A DNA stretch of 64,000 nucleotides from Chionis minor (Eukaryota; Chordata; Aves; Charadriiformes; Chionididae). Of the stretch, positions 20,421 through 31,745 are shown piece by piece (position 1 is the first letter of the stretch; each line of letters begins with the position of its first letter). A model generated the notes under the pieces. It saw only the letters and a program-made list of their open reading frames with translations. It did no database searches and was not told the origin of the DNA. The position numbers and the translations under genes are program-made. The DNA is taken from contig VZSF01003321.1 of NCBI GenBank assembly GCA_013398295.1, positions 7,576-71,575 of the forward strand, in the 5' to 3' direction.

Positions 20421-22034
20421 CTATGGAGTACAGCAGGGATACCTGCGACCTCTCCCTCCCCGCACGGCCTCGCTGTTGAGACACCTCCAAAGCTGCCCTC
20501 GCTCCCCACAGAGGGAATTTGGGCCAAGCCGGAGGCGCCGGGCTGACTCGGGGCCGGTCTCCCCCAGCGCCGTGCCCGGGCTGTGTCCGATTTTCCCCAA
20601 CTTCCGTCACCACCTCGCCGTAACGCGGGGTCTGGCAGCGCCGCGCTGACAAACGGCACCGTGTCCCACAGGTGAAGAGTGACGAGGTCAGAGCCACCAA
20701 GCTTTGCCCAGATGCCACAATCCCTCGAACACCCCTATTGGCATCATCCGCTGCAGGTCCCCAAGGTCTTCCAACGCCTCATTCCTGCTGGATAATTAAT
20801 TAAAATGCCCGCTCTTCCTTCCCAGGCACGCAGGAGCCAACCCAGCAGTCCCCCACCATCAGCACGGAGGACATGGGAGCCTCAGGGCTGGCTGGGTCCT
20901 GGGGCTGATCCAAGCACATCTCCCATGGGATGCAGGGCACCAGGCTCCATCCATCAATGCCTGCCGAGCACCCGCGCGCTCCGGCACAGCCCCACAGGCT
21001 CTGCATGGATTCAGGGCAGCGGCAGAAGGGGAATCACAGCTGGATGCAGCACCCTTTTCACCCTGGGAGCCCCCGCCGTGCTGCCCCATCAATTCCCAGA
21101 CACCACCAGATCCTCCGCGGCTGCCTCCCAGCCTTGCCGCCGATCCCTGCCCATAAATCCCGTCCCCCCGGCCAGAGCCCAGCTATGATCCCCTCCGCCG
21201 GATGGCCAAGGGAGCGGGGTGAGCGAAGGCAGGAGGCAAAACCCCCCCACGGCACCGGCACGACCCGGCGAGGGGCTGAGCGGACGGAGCCGCCGGCCGG
21301 CTCCGCTGTCCTCTCGCTGGGATGAGCCTTGGCCACAACACAGCTCCTCGCCCGTGATGGATGGGCCCTGTCATCCCGCCCGGCCCTTTCCTATCGACTT
21401 CTTTTTTTAATACACACCATAAACCCCCAGCGCAGCAGCCTGCCGCGGGCAGGGGGACGCCCACACGTCGCCGGGGGGCGGCGAGCAGAGCGGGCGGTGG
21501 GCGAGGACCATAAAGCATCCCCAGGACAAACCCTCTCCCGGCATGGCACGCGCCGAGCCCTGCGGTCCCAGCTGAAAGGGTAGGGGTTGAACATCAGCCT
21601 CCGTCCCCAAAAAACCACCCGCAGCCCATCCCTGTGCCCCCCAAAATGCACGGCTTTGCAGCCAGGCTTGCTGAGGGGGGCGAGAGCGTTTCCCCCAGCT
21701 GCAGGATGCAGGTCCAGCCCTCGGCAGGGCTTCATTTTCTCCAGCAATTAAATCTCCGCTCCTGGAAAGCATCTTTGCTGCCTCTCACTTGCTCTTCCCC
21801 CGTCGGCAGCGGCACAGGTAAACCACCTTCTTCCGTCCGAGCGCATCCAAATCGCTTCCTATGGATCCCAGCCTCCCAGAACGGCAGTCCTGGGGCACAG
21901 TGCCCCAGGGGGTCAGGCTGCGAGGGTCTCCGGGGGTCCCCAGGGCTGTCCCCACTCTCCATCGGCAGCGACGAGCTGCAGGTAACGCCGAACCAGCGCT
22001 CTTCGAAGGAGCCGGCTCCCGGCACTGAGCGAAA
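20421..22034. other. GC-rich filler with CpG-rich core
   Basis: The stretch 21160-21330 is CpG-rich but lacks a recognisable promoter or exon. Small AT patches lie at 20791-20806 (GATAATTAATTAAAAT) and 21400-21425 (TTTTTTTAATACACACC). No gene recognised. Confidence 0.5.
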
Positions 22035-22320
22035 CCCAGCGTGCAGCTGTTTAAGCCCCATAAATTATGTTTGGGTTACCTGCGGAATGCTTAATCAAAA
22101 TAGCGTATTTCACCCGACGGTTTGACTGATCTCCTCTCTGCTTTTAGTAGCTTTTTTCATGTCCTCTTTTGCTCCGATATGGATCCAATATCTCCTGCAG
22201 CGTCCAAGGCCATAAAGATAAAAAATGGGGTAATTGTGGCAGAAGTTTATTGGTGAGAAAATACACATGCACACAAACCAGCCCTGACAACTATTTTTCG
22301 GGCAGACGTGCTGCAGGGAT
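22035..22320. promoter_or_regulatory. Strong AT-rich island
   Basis: Contains CCATAAATTATGTTTGGG, GCTTAATCAAAATAGCG, GATATGGATCCAATATC, CATAAAGATAAAAAATGG, GGGTAATTGTGG and AAGTTTATTGGTGAG. CCATAAATTATG and GATATGGATCCAATATC are near-palindromic. Non-repetitive, strong candidate element. An open frame starting at 22169 is not protein-like. Confidence 0.46.
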
Positions 22321-23054
22321 AGACCCTCCAGCAGGAATCAATTCATCCTCCAGCCGTACCCGCTCCTGCCGGGTGGCTGCGATCTGCGACGCAAGCACTG
22401 AGTTTTGGATATTACGAGATCTCGGATGGGTGATCTGCGGCCAGGGGGGTCAGGGCAGGCGGCTGCACCCTGCGAGCAGCTGGGCACCCACCGAAACGCA
22501 GCCCCAAGGCAGCAGCCGGCAAAGCAGGCGGGCTGGAAAAAATCCAAATAAAGCAGGTTGGCCTCTCCAGCCCAGGGTCTTGTTATCCGGGGTGAAACCT
22601 GGAGAGGAGAACGACCAGCGGTTTTGGACTGGTCTCTCCAACACTGCTGGACATCCCTGGTCCTGTCCCACGCAGGAGCGGGATCAGGGTTGGAGCACTC
22701 CAGGGGGAAACACTGCAATGGCACCCAGCCACTGGGTCACTGTCCTTCGGCTTTGGAGGATTTTGGCTTTCCCAAGAGCCACCCACCATGGTCAGCATCC
22801 CTCCGCCCAGCATGACAGCACCTCCCGTCCCTCGCATCACTCCCAACCTCCCTCCGCTTATTCCACTGATAAGCAAAACCCCATCATTAGCAGCCAGCAG
22901 CACCCGCGGCCGCTGACGAGTGAGACGTGCTCGCTCCGCTCCGTGCATCACCACGGAAGTTGCCGGCGAAGCCCCAGCACCCGACTCGTTATCACCACGC
23001 TGATGCCCCAGCCAGAAATTGCCCGGCACAGCAGCACCGCAGGCAGCAGGAAGG
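22321..23054. other. GC-rich non-coding filler
   Basis: Ordinary sequence, no recognised gene or repeat. Confidence 0.5.
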
Positions 23055-23225
23055 ACGGGAGGCTGATTTACAAACACGGCAGATTTGTTATGTCCGACTC
23101 GGAGATGGGAAACGGAGAGAAAGCCCCTAGATGGGCTCTTCAGAGAGCCGCTTTCCGACTAGCGCCGCGCTTTAAAGTATATTTTAAATAACAATAACTT
23201 AAGAGCCGCAAGGAAGCCCGCGGAG
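23055..23225. promoter_or_regulatory. AT-richer island, candidate element
   Basis: Contains GATTTACAAACACGGCAG, GATTTGTTATGTCC and, at 23170-23205, TTTAAAGTATATTTTAAATA followed by ACAATAACTTAAG. Ends abruptly in CpG-rich sequence. Confidence 0.4.
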
Positions 23226-23614
23226 CCGATCAGCGCGGCAAACTGATCTGCACGAGCTCCTTCCCTGCTCCCATTGCCCAGCTGGGGATGGTGCGGATGT
23301 GCCGCAGGACGCCCCGGCACGCTCGAACCAATATCCCCCAGTTGCGATTCCGCCCAGGATCAACCCCCTTCTGTGGAGCTGGGGTCTCTCCAGGATTCCG
23401 ACGGGGCACCTTCTCCTCCCCCTGCTCCTTCCAGCACTGTCCCTGTGTTTTTCCCCCCCCCCAAGTACTCCTTGCACCTCCCGTCAGCGTGGTGCCCGTC
23501 CCAGAGGAACACCGCTTCCTCCCTGGGCGAGCATTCAAACCCGATGACCCCCCTCCTCCGTCGCAGGCTGCCCCGCAAGCCCCCCCCGGCACCGAGCTCA
23601 GGGCTCCTGCGAGC
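23226..23614. other. GC-rich non-coding filler
   Basis: Includes a C-run near 23452-23462. Nothing recognised. Confidence 0.5.
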
Positions 23615-23745
23615 AGCTCCACCAATAAGGTACACTGCTAATTAAACCACAACTGACTACAGCTACATTACAATTAAAAGACAATTATCTGCGCAAGCTA
23701 GCGTGTGGGAGCAATGAACGTGCTTTGGCAGGGAGACAAATGCCC
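23615..23745. promoter_or_regulatory. AT-rich island, candidate element
   Basis: Contains CTGCTAATTAAACCAC, GCTACATTACAATTAAAAGA and CAATTATCTGCGC. Three ATTA cores lie within 70 bp, and there is a GAACGTGCTTTGGCAGG tail. Good candidate homeodomain-bound element. Confidence 0.45.
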
Positions 23746-23934
23746 CATGTCCCCCGGTCGAGGCTGCAGCAGAGGGGGGGCTTCTCCCGAGGGGTTTGAA
23801 GACCAGCAGCTCCTGGCCACCGGCACCCTCTCCGGCTGGGAATCCCCGGGTGGCACCCCTGGCATCCCAGCACCAAAACAGCACCAGGGCCGCTCCATCA
23901 CCCCGCGCTCCTTCCCTTCCCAGGGGCAGGTTTG

Positions 23935-24115
23935 CCCCCAGCTAAAATTTGACTAAATCCCAGCCGGCATCTCCCACCACCTCTCCCTTTGCACCCAGCT
24001 TCTTAAGCACAGCGCTGCCTTATTTTTCCCCTTTTAATTTCTAAACTCCTAATGAGTGTGTTATTAAGCCTGTAATAGCCGGTTAAATTGCCCATGTCCT
24101 TCTGCTGGATCCCAT
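23935..24115. promoter_or_regulatory. AT-rich island, candidate element
   Basis: Contains CTTATTTTTCCCCTTTTAAT, CTCCTAATGAGTGTGTTATT and CTGTAATAGCCGGTTAAATT. Mixed AT-rich words with little repetition. Confidence 0.4.
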
Positions 24116-24509
24116 CCTGCGAGGAGGCGAAGCTCCGGACAGGAGAGCTGGGATGTGCCAGGCACAGCAGCATCGTGCCGGGATGGCAGCACCGACAGGA
24201 GCTCCCCGGGTGAAGGTGTTGGGACGATGTGGGGAGGAGGGATCCCAGGGCTGAGCAAGGAGAGACTTCTTCCTTCAGCTCCTGGGAAATCCCCTTTCTC
24301 CATTTACAAGGGGCGGATTTGAGCTGTGGGGATGGGCAGGAGCCAGCATCGAGGACAGCTCTGGACATGGCCTCCAGCCGGGGGGGACAACAGGGGACTG
24401 GCCACGCGCTCACGCCTGGGGCAGGACGGAGAGACCCAAGGGAGGCAAAAACCACATTTTACCTCGGTGCCGGCACCTCCGTCCTGTGCCACTGGCTGCC
24501 AGGATCGTG
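24116..24509. other. GC-rich non-coding filler
   Basis: Nothing recognised. Confidence 0.5.
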
Positions 24510-24840
24510 ATGCTGCCGTTTGCATAAACGGCCCAGCAAAAACCTCCCCGGGTTTCGCACCGAGACAACTGGGGCTGCTTAAGCTCACAGATTCGGGTTT
24601 CCTCCTCTTTCCGAATAAAGAAGACATCCCACGAGCTCCTCCAGCAGTGCAGATTATCAACAATTTATCAAAAACCACAACACGCCGGCCCTTTTTTCCC
24701 CACACCGAGCCCTACCACGCTCTTCCCTCCACCGCCCCCGGCTCTCCGGCGGCGTGGGTTGCAGGAGCGATCGGATCAGCTGGGAATCGCTTTGCTTTGC
24801 TGGATCTTTATGCAAGAGCTTCACGCTAATTCAGTTTGAT
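24510..24840. promoter_or_regulatory. Scattered AT-richer patches with an octamer variant
   Basis: GTTTGCAT at 24518-24525 (one base from the octamer) is followed by AAACGGCCC. 24605-24690 has GAATAAAGAAG, GATTATCAACAATTTATC and CAAAAACCACAAC. 24790-24840 has GCTAATTCAGTTTG. Confidence 0.35.
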
Positions 24841-25019
24841 CCTCGCTTGCCGGGGTCCCGGCGGAGCGGCGGTGAGAGGATGACTGTGGGAGACAGGCTG
24901 GGATGGGGCCGCGGGTGTCGGGCGAGGAGCAGGGATGCTCTCGGAGAGCAATGCGAGCTGACAGCCAGCTCCCCCAGGATACGGGGACCCGCGCCGGGAG
25001 ATGCTTGAGTGGGGAGGAG

Positions 25020-25205
25020 AAAACTGGGCTTAAAGGCTGATAATTAAAGCCCTCCTGTCAGGGTATTAATACCTAAATGCAACCAGTGAATGCATTAGCG
25101 GGGATCCCACTGGGGCTGTTGTGCTGTTTTATTTGATGGGTTTAATTAATTTATTTCTCTGCACACAACTGCTTCCCAACCAGCGGCGAACACACTCGGC
25201 TGCAT
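25020..25205. promoter_or_regulatory. AT-rich island with 12-bp palindrome
   Basis: GGTATTAATACC at 25062-25073 is a perfect palindrome, preceded by CTGATAATTAAAGC and followed by TAAATGCAACC. TAATTA recurs at 25143-25148 in GGGTTTAATTAATTTATTTC. Strong candidate element. Confidence 0.46.
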
Positions 25206-26139
25206 CTTTCTCAAGGGTGGCTCTGGGGACGCCCCGAGGCAGCACAGCCGGGCTCAGCGACCCCCCCCGGGGGGCCTGAGGATGACCTTGAGCCGTCCCC
25301 CACCACGCAAGGGCTACAGCCCAGTTCCCAGCACGCACCGCTCACCGGTCGTGGCTCCCCTGGCTTGGCCGCCCTTCATCTGTGCCCCTTCAGTTGTGGT
25401 CCCCAGATCTTGGTGGCCCATCTTGGCTGTGCACAGCTCCACGGGGTCCCCAGTGCAGGGACCTGGCTGCTCTGGTCAGCCCACCACGTGCTCAACCCTC
25501 TCCAAACAGGGCAAGAGTCTCCTCCTCCTCCTCATGGGGCACAGCTGGGCTCATGGGTGGGGAGGCAACTTACACCCAGCCCTGCAGCTGCTCGCTAGCC
25601 TCGTTAGGGACCCTCATTAGAGACCGTCAGCGTTTTGTGGTGTCCCTAGCAGGGTGGCCCTGTCACCCAATACTGGGCTCACCCACCCCAGGCTCGACCC
25701 CAAAGCGTTGAGGGAACAGGGACCCACCAAGGACCCATCCGCCCACCCAGCACCCCCCTGTGGCATCCGGCACCCCCCTCCCAGCGCCCTCACATGCTTG
25801 TTCACCCCTTCGTCCTTCCCCGTCTGTTCATGTACGTGTCTCTCCCCGGCCCCACCGCAGCCAGGAAAGAGACCGTCCCTGCAGTGGGGAAAGGGTGCCG
25901 CCAAGGGCAGGATGGAGCCAGGGTCACCGCGGGCTGTGTCACCGCGGGGCATGGCCCCAGACTCCCGCGGGGACGGCAGCGCCGTGTGCCAGCGTCATCC
26001 CTTGTGCCATCCTGGCAGCCGGTGACTGCTCTGCCGCTCCACGCAGGGCACGAGCCCGTGAAAACCCCCGGGGCCACCTCTGCGCCCGGCGGCGAGGGGC
26101 ATGGACGGGGAGAGCGGCACTGCGGAGGCCGGTGGAGTT
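25206..26139. other. GC-rich non-coding filler
   Basis: Cytosine-rich with CpGs, particularly 25930-26110. No recognised gene. Confidence 0.5.
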
Positions 26140-26230
26140 GTGTTTATGCCACACCAGGAGGGAAATAAAAGGCATCCATAAATCATACAGTTTGTCCCGC
26201 CACGCTGGTAACAGGAGCGAGGTGGCTGGC
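26140..26230. promoter_or_regulatory. Small AT-richer island
   Basis: Contains GTGTTTATGCCACACC, GGAAATAAAAGGC and CATAAATCATACAG. Weak candidate element. Confidence 0.3.
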
Positions 26231-26453
26231 GGTGACAGCCACAGCCTCCAAAACGCCAAACTGGCAGTGCTGTGTGCCACCACACTGACACTGGGGTCAC
26301 CTCCACGTCCCCCAGCCCTGGCTGGCAGCTCTGCTCCCCTCTGGCCGTGCTGGCGTCCTCAGGGTGCCGCCAGACCTGGGGGAGCACCATCGCTGCAGGG
26401 AGACGAGGCACCCACCGAGGCTGAGCTGCAACTCAGCTCTCACAGCCGGGGCT

Positions 26454-26492
26454 CCCCGCTGTCCCTGCTGTCCCCGCTGTCCCCGCTGTCCC
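26454..26492 (+). repeat. 9-bp tandem repeat, about four copies
   Basis: CCCCGCTGT repeats with one T variant. In frame it encodes a short Ser/Pro/Leu repeat. Composition effect only. Confidence 0.9.
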
Positions 26493-26544
26493 CACCACTG
26501 CAGCCATCCCGCTCCCCAGCCCCGGGATGGCAGGAGGAGGCTGC

Positions 26545-26735
26545 AGCGCAGGGTCGAGTGATTGATGTGCTGAGCAGAGACGAAGGTCTCCGCCTTGTCG
26601 CTTTGCCGTGGCGAGGAGCATCCTGGAGCGTATTTATGGCTGCCATCCTTTACACACCAGAAGCCACCACCTCCAGGCACACGCAGTCCAATAGAGGCCG
26701 ATAAATCGCTGATTCCGAGTGACAGCGTGGAGAGA
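26545..26735. promoter_or_regulatory. Weak AT-richer island
   Basis: Contains GAGTGATTGATGTGC, GCGTATTTATGGC, CCAATAGAGGCCG and GATAAATCGCTGATTCCGAG. Moderate evidence. Confidence 0.3.
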
Positions 26736-26877
26736 AGGGGCAGGAGATGGCAACTGTTCTGGGTGCTGGGTCCAGCCAGTGCCGGGTCCCCGTCCTGAGT
26801 CCTGTGCATGTGTCCGAATGTGACGAGCCACCTCGCCCCGTCACAACATCACACACCCCGGAGGCGCAGGCGGTCCC

Positions 26878-26960
26878 CAGGGTGCACACACATGGGTGTA
26901 CACACCTATACGCACACACGCATGCACAGGTGTGCACACACAGCCCAACACACACTCTCG
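26878..26960 (+). repeat. CA/TG-rich stretch
   Basis: CACACA runs with ATGGGTGTACAC, GCATGCAC and GTGTGCACAC words. Same vocabulary as the stretch at the start of the window and the 31-bp array at 58049. Confidence 0.75.
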
Positions 26961-27074
26961 GGTCTCCCTTACTTCATCCTCCCTCCCATCGTCACCAGCC
27001 CCGCTCCAGGGGAAGAGCAGCCGCGGCAGCCCCCTCTCCCTCTCCTCTCCCCCAGGCTCCCTGAGGAGCAGCGG

Positions 27075-27180
27075 GCAGATGTTTGCTCTGTGACAATCTG
27101 CATCCTGCTGGATTCGATAATAATATCAATTACCCCGAGCTTTCATCCACGGAGCTCTGCATTCTCTGGAAACAGGGATG
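27075..27180. promoter_or_regulatory. AT-rich island, candidate element
   Basis: Contains CTGTGACAATCTGC and TTCGATAATAATATCAATTA, then CCCCGAGC and TTTCATCC. GATAATAATATC is near-palindromic. Short but distinct. Confidence 0.4.
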
Positions 27181-27629
27181 GATGGAGCCTCTTCACTGCC
27201 AGCTGGAGGGCCAGGGGGTCCTGCGCAGCCGCCCTGGGGACGTTGAGCCTGGCGACAGATGGGGAGGTCACAGGGAATTAGTGGCAGAAGGGTCAGGGAG
27301 AGCCCGGGGTTGGATTCCCTCTGGGAAAAATGCTGCAAAACTCCCCGTTTCCAACCTCAGCTGGAGGTGAAGCCCTGAGCTCCGTGTCGATGCCAATGGG
27401 GGAGAGCGGTGCTGCCTGGGGAGGTGCCGGCCAAGAGTGTGGGCTGCTCGGTGGACGGATGCCCTTCGGGCAACCCTCTCCCTTCGGGCTGGGTTTCGCA
27501 GTCCTTGGGGTGAGGGACAAGGACTCCAAACCCCAAACCTCCCCTGGAAGCCCAGCTGAAGCCCTGGGGGTGGTGCTGCCCCCCTCTGCCACAGCCAGCT
27601 CTGCCCACTCCCCGGGCTGCTTGTCAAGG
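27181..27629. other. GC-rich non-coding filler
   Basis: Nothing recognised. Confidence 0.5.
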
Positions 27630-27800
27630 GGGTATCTTTTTTTCACGCGTGTTATTATTTTGGCAGCGCTGGAGTCAAGTAGCTCAATTAAGCAATAACT
27701 GCCTCTGTACAGCCGCCCACACAGCCCGCGGTAAATAATTAAATGCTGAAATAATACAGCAGATGGGAAGCAGCACGGAGAGAGATCCGAGAGGAACCCG
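27630..27800. promoter_or_regulatory. AT-rich island with TAATTA core
   Basis: Contains TGTTATTATTTTGGCAGC, AGCTCAATTAAGCAATAAC and GTAAATAATTAAATGC (TAATTA at 27736-27741), then GAAATAATACAGCAG. Sharply bounded by CpG-rich sequence. Strong candidate element. Confidence 0.45.
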
Positions 27801-28254
27801 AACGGCTCCTGCTACGGCAGCAGCTGCACGGGGCCTGGGATGCTGCCCGCGGCGCATGGCCCCGGCCGCACGCAGCGCCCCGCAGCCCCGGCCGGCCGTG
27901 CTGAGCGTCCTGCAGATGCCACGTGTGGGCACGGCCGTGGCGTGATGTGCCTCGGGACACCCTGCAGGTACCCCAGGGTGGAGAGATGGAGACGTCCCTC
28001 CCCAGCTGGCATCAGCGGGCACGATGCAGGGACTGTCCTGCTTGACCCCACTCCAGCAGCCCCCGTGTCCCTGCACCGCGGCGCTGGCTCTCTCCCGCCC
28101 GGCTCATCCCTATCCCTGCCCACGGCCGCAGCACCAGGACATCAAGCTCCAAAAATGTGAGAAAACACCTGGAGGGGAAATTCCCCCTCAAGGCCTGGCT
28201 TCCGCCCCACATCCCCCTTCCCAAGGAGGCGGCAGAGCCAGCCAAGCCGGAGCT
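27801..28254. other. GC-rich non-coding filler
   Basis: CpG-rich from 27835 to 27945, with no supported promoter or exon. Confidence 0.5.
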
Positions 28255-28480
28255 GTGGCACATGGAAAAGCATCATGGAAAATTTTAACCAAGCCTCGCT
28301 ATTGATCGAGACGCGGAGCACATACCCAAGCAAGCCTGCCACTCCGCTCGCAGATCATCTGCATTTATCTACTTCAACCAAGTACAGGAGCATCATCGAA
28401 AGGTCTAATTATGAGCTCCTGATAGATAAATATTAATGCCAAACCACCGGGAATAAAAATATGGCTTGGAGTTCAGAGGG
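28255..28480. promoter_or_regulatory. Strong AT-rich island
   Basis: Contains GGAAAAGCATCATGGAAAAT, TTTTAACC, CGCTATTGATCGAG, GCATTTATCTACTTCAACC, GGTCTAATTATGAGC, GATAGATAAATATTAATGCC and GGGAATAAAAATATGG. Non-repetitive, stop-rich and sharply bounded. Confidence 0.48.
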
Positions 28481-29474
28481 CTCGGCACGGGATCCTCGCC
28501 TGTGGCTGGTCCAGCCACGAGCACCGACGCAGCCGCTTTGCTGTCCCGGCAAGAGGCAGCAGCGCCGGCTGGCACGGAGCTGGCAGGACCTGAGCACGGC
28601 ATGTGCCGCGTTCCCCAGCTGCACCTGGGCAGAGCCGGCAGCAAAGCCAGCAAAGGAACCAAAAACAAAAAAACCCCCCCAAAAAAAAGCCTTTTCGAAG
28701 AGCTCGGCGGGTGCTGCAGCTCCAGTGCTGCCCAGCTCCCTCCCATCTACCTCCCGGGAAGCCGAGGGAGCCCCACAAGCCTCCAGCCCGCAGCCAGGGC
28801 CCTAATGAGCCTTGAAAGTGGCTCCTGCCGTCTCCGAAGGGCCGGCAGCGTTTGCACAAGGAGCCGGTTGCGGGTCAGCGGCTGCAGGCTGTTGTTTCAT
28901 TAAGACCTCGGAGGGCACCGGCTCCCGCACGGCACGAGGCAGCCGGAGCATCCTCTCCATATTCACATTTCCATCACATCCTCCTCAGACAGCACCGGCT
29001 CCACTCCTCCATCTGCTTAAATGCCACCTCCAGAAGGGATTGGCTCGAAACATCTTCTCCCCTTGTCACTTGTTTCCCATCCTTCTCTTAAGGATTTGCC
29101 CGTTTGATCCTTGGTGTTCAGGAGGGCTTTGGACTTTGTGGGGCCTGAGAGTGCAGCAAAATGCCTCTACGTGGGGCAGGGGCAGGGCACGGTCTCAAAA
29201 CCTCCATGGTTTGCTTCAGCCTGGGTCCCCCGGCCGTGCCAGTGCTCCCACACCGTGTCCCCACAGCCCGGCTTGACCCGGCACATGCAGCCGGTCGGAC
29301 ACAGGCACTTCTGTAATGAGGGGAGAGGCACAAAATCCCATTTCTTAATGCAAACGGTGCCTGTTTGGGTCTGTAACAGCTCAGCCCAGACAAGGATGCA
29401 GTGTCCAACCCCAGACGTCACCCACGTGGGGACAGCCCTGGGGACAGTCCTGCCCCAGGCTCACAGCCAGGAAC
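28481..29474. other. GC-rich filler with a small AT patch
   Basis: An A/C-run sits near 28660-28690. The 28955-29110 part is somewhat AT-richer (CATATTCACATTTCC, CTTAAATGCC). No gene recognised. Confidence 0.5.
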
Positions 29475-29690
29475 AGCTTCGCTGCTGCTTATTTTCTGAG
29501 CGTGAATTGAATCTCAGCTGACAACAGGCTTTTCTGCAAGATCTACCTGCCCGGCGTCTGGCAAATCAGATCTGTAAAATGACCCCAGGAGACGCCTTCC
29601 AGATCTTCATCTCCTCGATTATCAGCTCCCAGCCAATTTCAAAACAGCCCCAGCACACGGCGCCGAGCCGCTCTCGGGGCTTAATCTCAC
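29475..29690. promoter_or_regulatory. AT-richer island, candidate element
   Basis: Contains GCTTATTTTCTGAGCG, GTGAATTGAATCTC, CAAATCAGATCTGTAAAATG, CTCGATTATCAGCTC and GCTTAATCTC. Moderate candidate. Confidence 0.37.
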
Positions 29691-30104
29691 ACCCAGCCCA
29701 GCCCCGGGGAGCAGGACGCAATCCTGGGATGAACCGGGATGAACTGGGATTCTCCAGGCGTCTCCCCACGTGCAGCTGGAGATGCGCACACGTGCCCCCC
29801 GGTGCACACACGGCCTGTGGCTCTGCCGGGGGTCTGCTCCCCTCTCCGATGGCCGGGGGGGCTCTGACCCTTGGCCAAACCCCCTGTGTCACCTCCCCAG
29901 CATGGCACCCTCCTGCCTTTGGGGACAACGCCAATGCACAGCCCCCTGTGCCCTGCTCCCCCACCGCCTCTTGCCGGGAGGGTGGCGGTGACAGTGACAG
30001 TGACGGTGGCGGGAGGGGGGGCGACACGGACCCAGCGCAGCTGTTGCTGGCAGGGGCTGTGACAGGGTGTTACAGCCCGTCCCCCCCCCTCAGCGCGCTG
30101 TCGG
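29691..30104. other. GC-rich non-coding filler
   Basis: Contains a short (GTGACA)n run near 29988-30006. Nothing else recognised. Confidence 0.55.
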
Positions 30105-30250
30105 GGAGCGTTTTTCCCGGGAGCTGCTGAATAATTTGCATCCGCCAAGACGCAGCTTCTGGGCCGTGTTTGTCAAAGTCAATCTGCAGCTCGCTGCCTC
30201 CGGAGATTCGAACATGATAGCGGCATCAAACCTCAACCACACGCATGGTG
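30105..30250. promoter_or_regulatory. Island with exact POU octamer
   Basis: GAATAATTTGCATCC carries ATTTGCAT at 30134-30141. Downstream are TGTTTGTCAAAGTCAATC and CGAACATGATAGCGGC, then CATCAAACCTCAACCAC. Less AT-rich than the best islands but non-repetitive. Confidence 0.42.
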
Positions 30251-31529
30251 ATTGCTCCGGCACTGCCCCCCCGTGCCCCCCTCCCCGGCACTGACACGGA
30301 CCCGCATCGCGGAGCTGGGGACCCTCTGCCCATCCCAGTGCAGCCCCCACCGCCCTCCACCCCGAGGCTGCAAATTCTCCGGTCCCGGCAAGGAGAGAGC
30401 CACCGGCTCATGGGTGCCGCAGGGAGGGGGCTTCCATGGCGCCCCCATCCCTGCTCCTGGATGAGGCCATTGCTGGGGCGAGCCGCGGTGCTCGGTGGGA
30501 CGCACGGAGGGGAAAACGCTATTTCCAAGCAGCAAGTGCAGGAGCATCACCCCCAGCTCCAGCGTCAGCCCTTGTGTGCCTCCCCATGGTGCATGTCACG
30601 AGCTGGCGGTGCTCAGCTCCCACCTCTCCCTCCCTCCCGGCGCTGTGGGAAGGGGACGACGGACACTCCAGGACGTTCCCTCCATGACAACTGCTGATCC
30701 TGTGATAAACTTGTGCTCACTCAGGGACTGGCTTTGTTCCCCACACAAAGGGAGCTGCCAGGGAACAGGCGACAGCGCAGGCAGAGGGACGGGGACTCTC
30801 TGTGACGCGGGAGGAGGACAGGGCTTGTCACAGTGCTGCCAGGCACGGTGGCATGGTGGCACAGGGCTGAGCTGGAAGCGGAGGGAGAAGAGCTGGAGCT
30901 CAGATCTTGCACAAGGGCTCAGCCCACCCCAGGGCCATCACTGGTCCTGGCTGAGCCTCCCAAGCACAAAAACGCACCCAAAGTCCCTTTCTGGGGTGTC
31001 CCCTCGGTCCCTGCCCTGTACCAAGGAGGGAGCCCTTGGAGAGGGACCGAACAGAGGGGTCAGGCTGGGTTGTGTGGCACGAGGACATCATGGAGATGTC
31101 ACCACAGCTGCTAAAGCCCAGACGAGGTGGAGTTGGGACCATCTCCATCTCTCCCAGCGTACCGCAGGTCTCCGCAGCACCCTGCTCTGCGCAGCCAGAC
31201 CTGCCCGGGGACACCGGGGACACCAGGGACCCCATGGCAGAGGAGTGCTGGGGGCTCCAGGCAGGCACCCACCAGCCCCGCTCCCCTGAGGGCAGGACAC
31301 ACTGCCCTCTCATCCCTCTGCTTCATCCATCACCAGTTACTGCCATTTCCAGCCCCAACACAGCGCTCTGGGATTCCCACCCGCCCCGGCTCGCCTCCCG
31401 GCACGTGCCAGCCCCGCTAAATCCCAGCACGCGCCTCCGGTGATTTGCAGTGAGCCGGCTGGATCCAGGCACTCCGTCAACGGCCTCCGGCAAGGCCTCC
31501 CCTTCGCTTCCAAAGTTCCCAATTCAAGG
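30251..31529. other. GC-rich non-coding filler
   Basis: Repeated GGGGACAC words near 31206-31232. No gene recognised. Confidence 0.5.
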
Positions 31530-31745
31530 GGAGAGGGGGCTGTTCTCACTTTTATGTGCTATCTATAGTCCCCTCTATACCTCTATATATAGATTATATA
31601 TCTTCTAGCTAATCTTTTTGCAATCATAAAACCATTAAATTAATTAACCAAGGGAAAGAGAGGAAAGGCTGGATGCCCCCCGAAGAACAGATGATCATTT
31701 TACATATATTTATACCCGAATTAAAGGCAGGCCAGCCCCAGCAAT
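31530..31745. promoter_or_regulatory. AT-rich island with a CTATA-rich core
   Basis: 31560-31612 is CTATA/TATA-rich (CTCTATATATAGATTATATA), then GCTAATCTTTTTGCAATC and CATTAAATTAATTAACC (TAATTA at 31641-31646). Ends with GATGATCATTTTACATATA and CCCGAATTAAAGG. TATA words without an adjacent start or CpG promoter do not support a gene. Confidence 0.43.

Noticed and set aside
31565..31612. TATATATA words as a promoter
   Set aside because: No start site, exon or CpG promoter nearby. Better explained as part of an AT-rich island.
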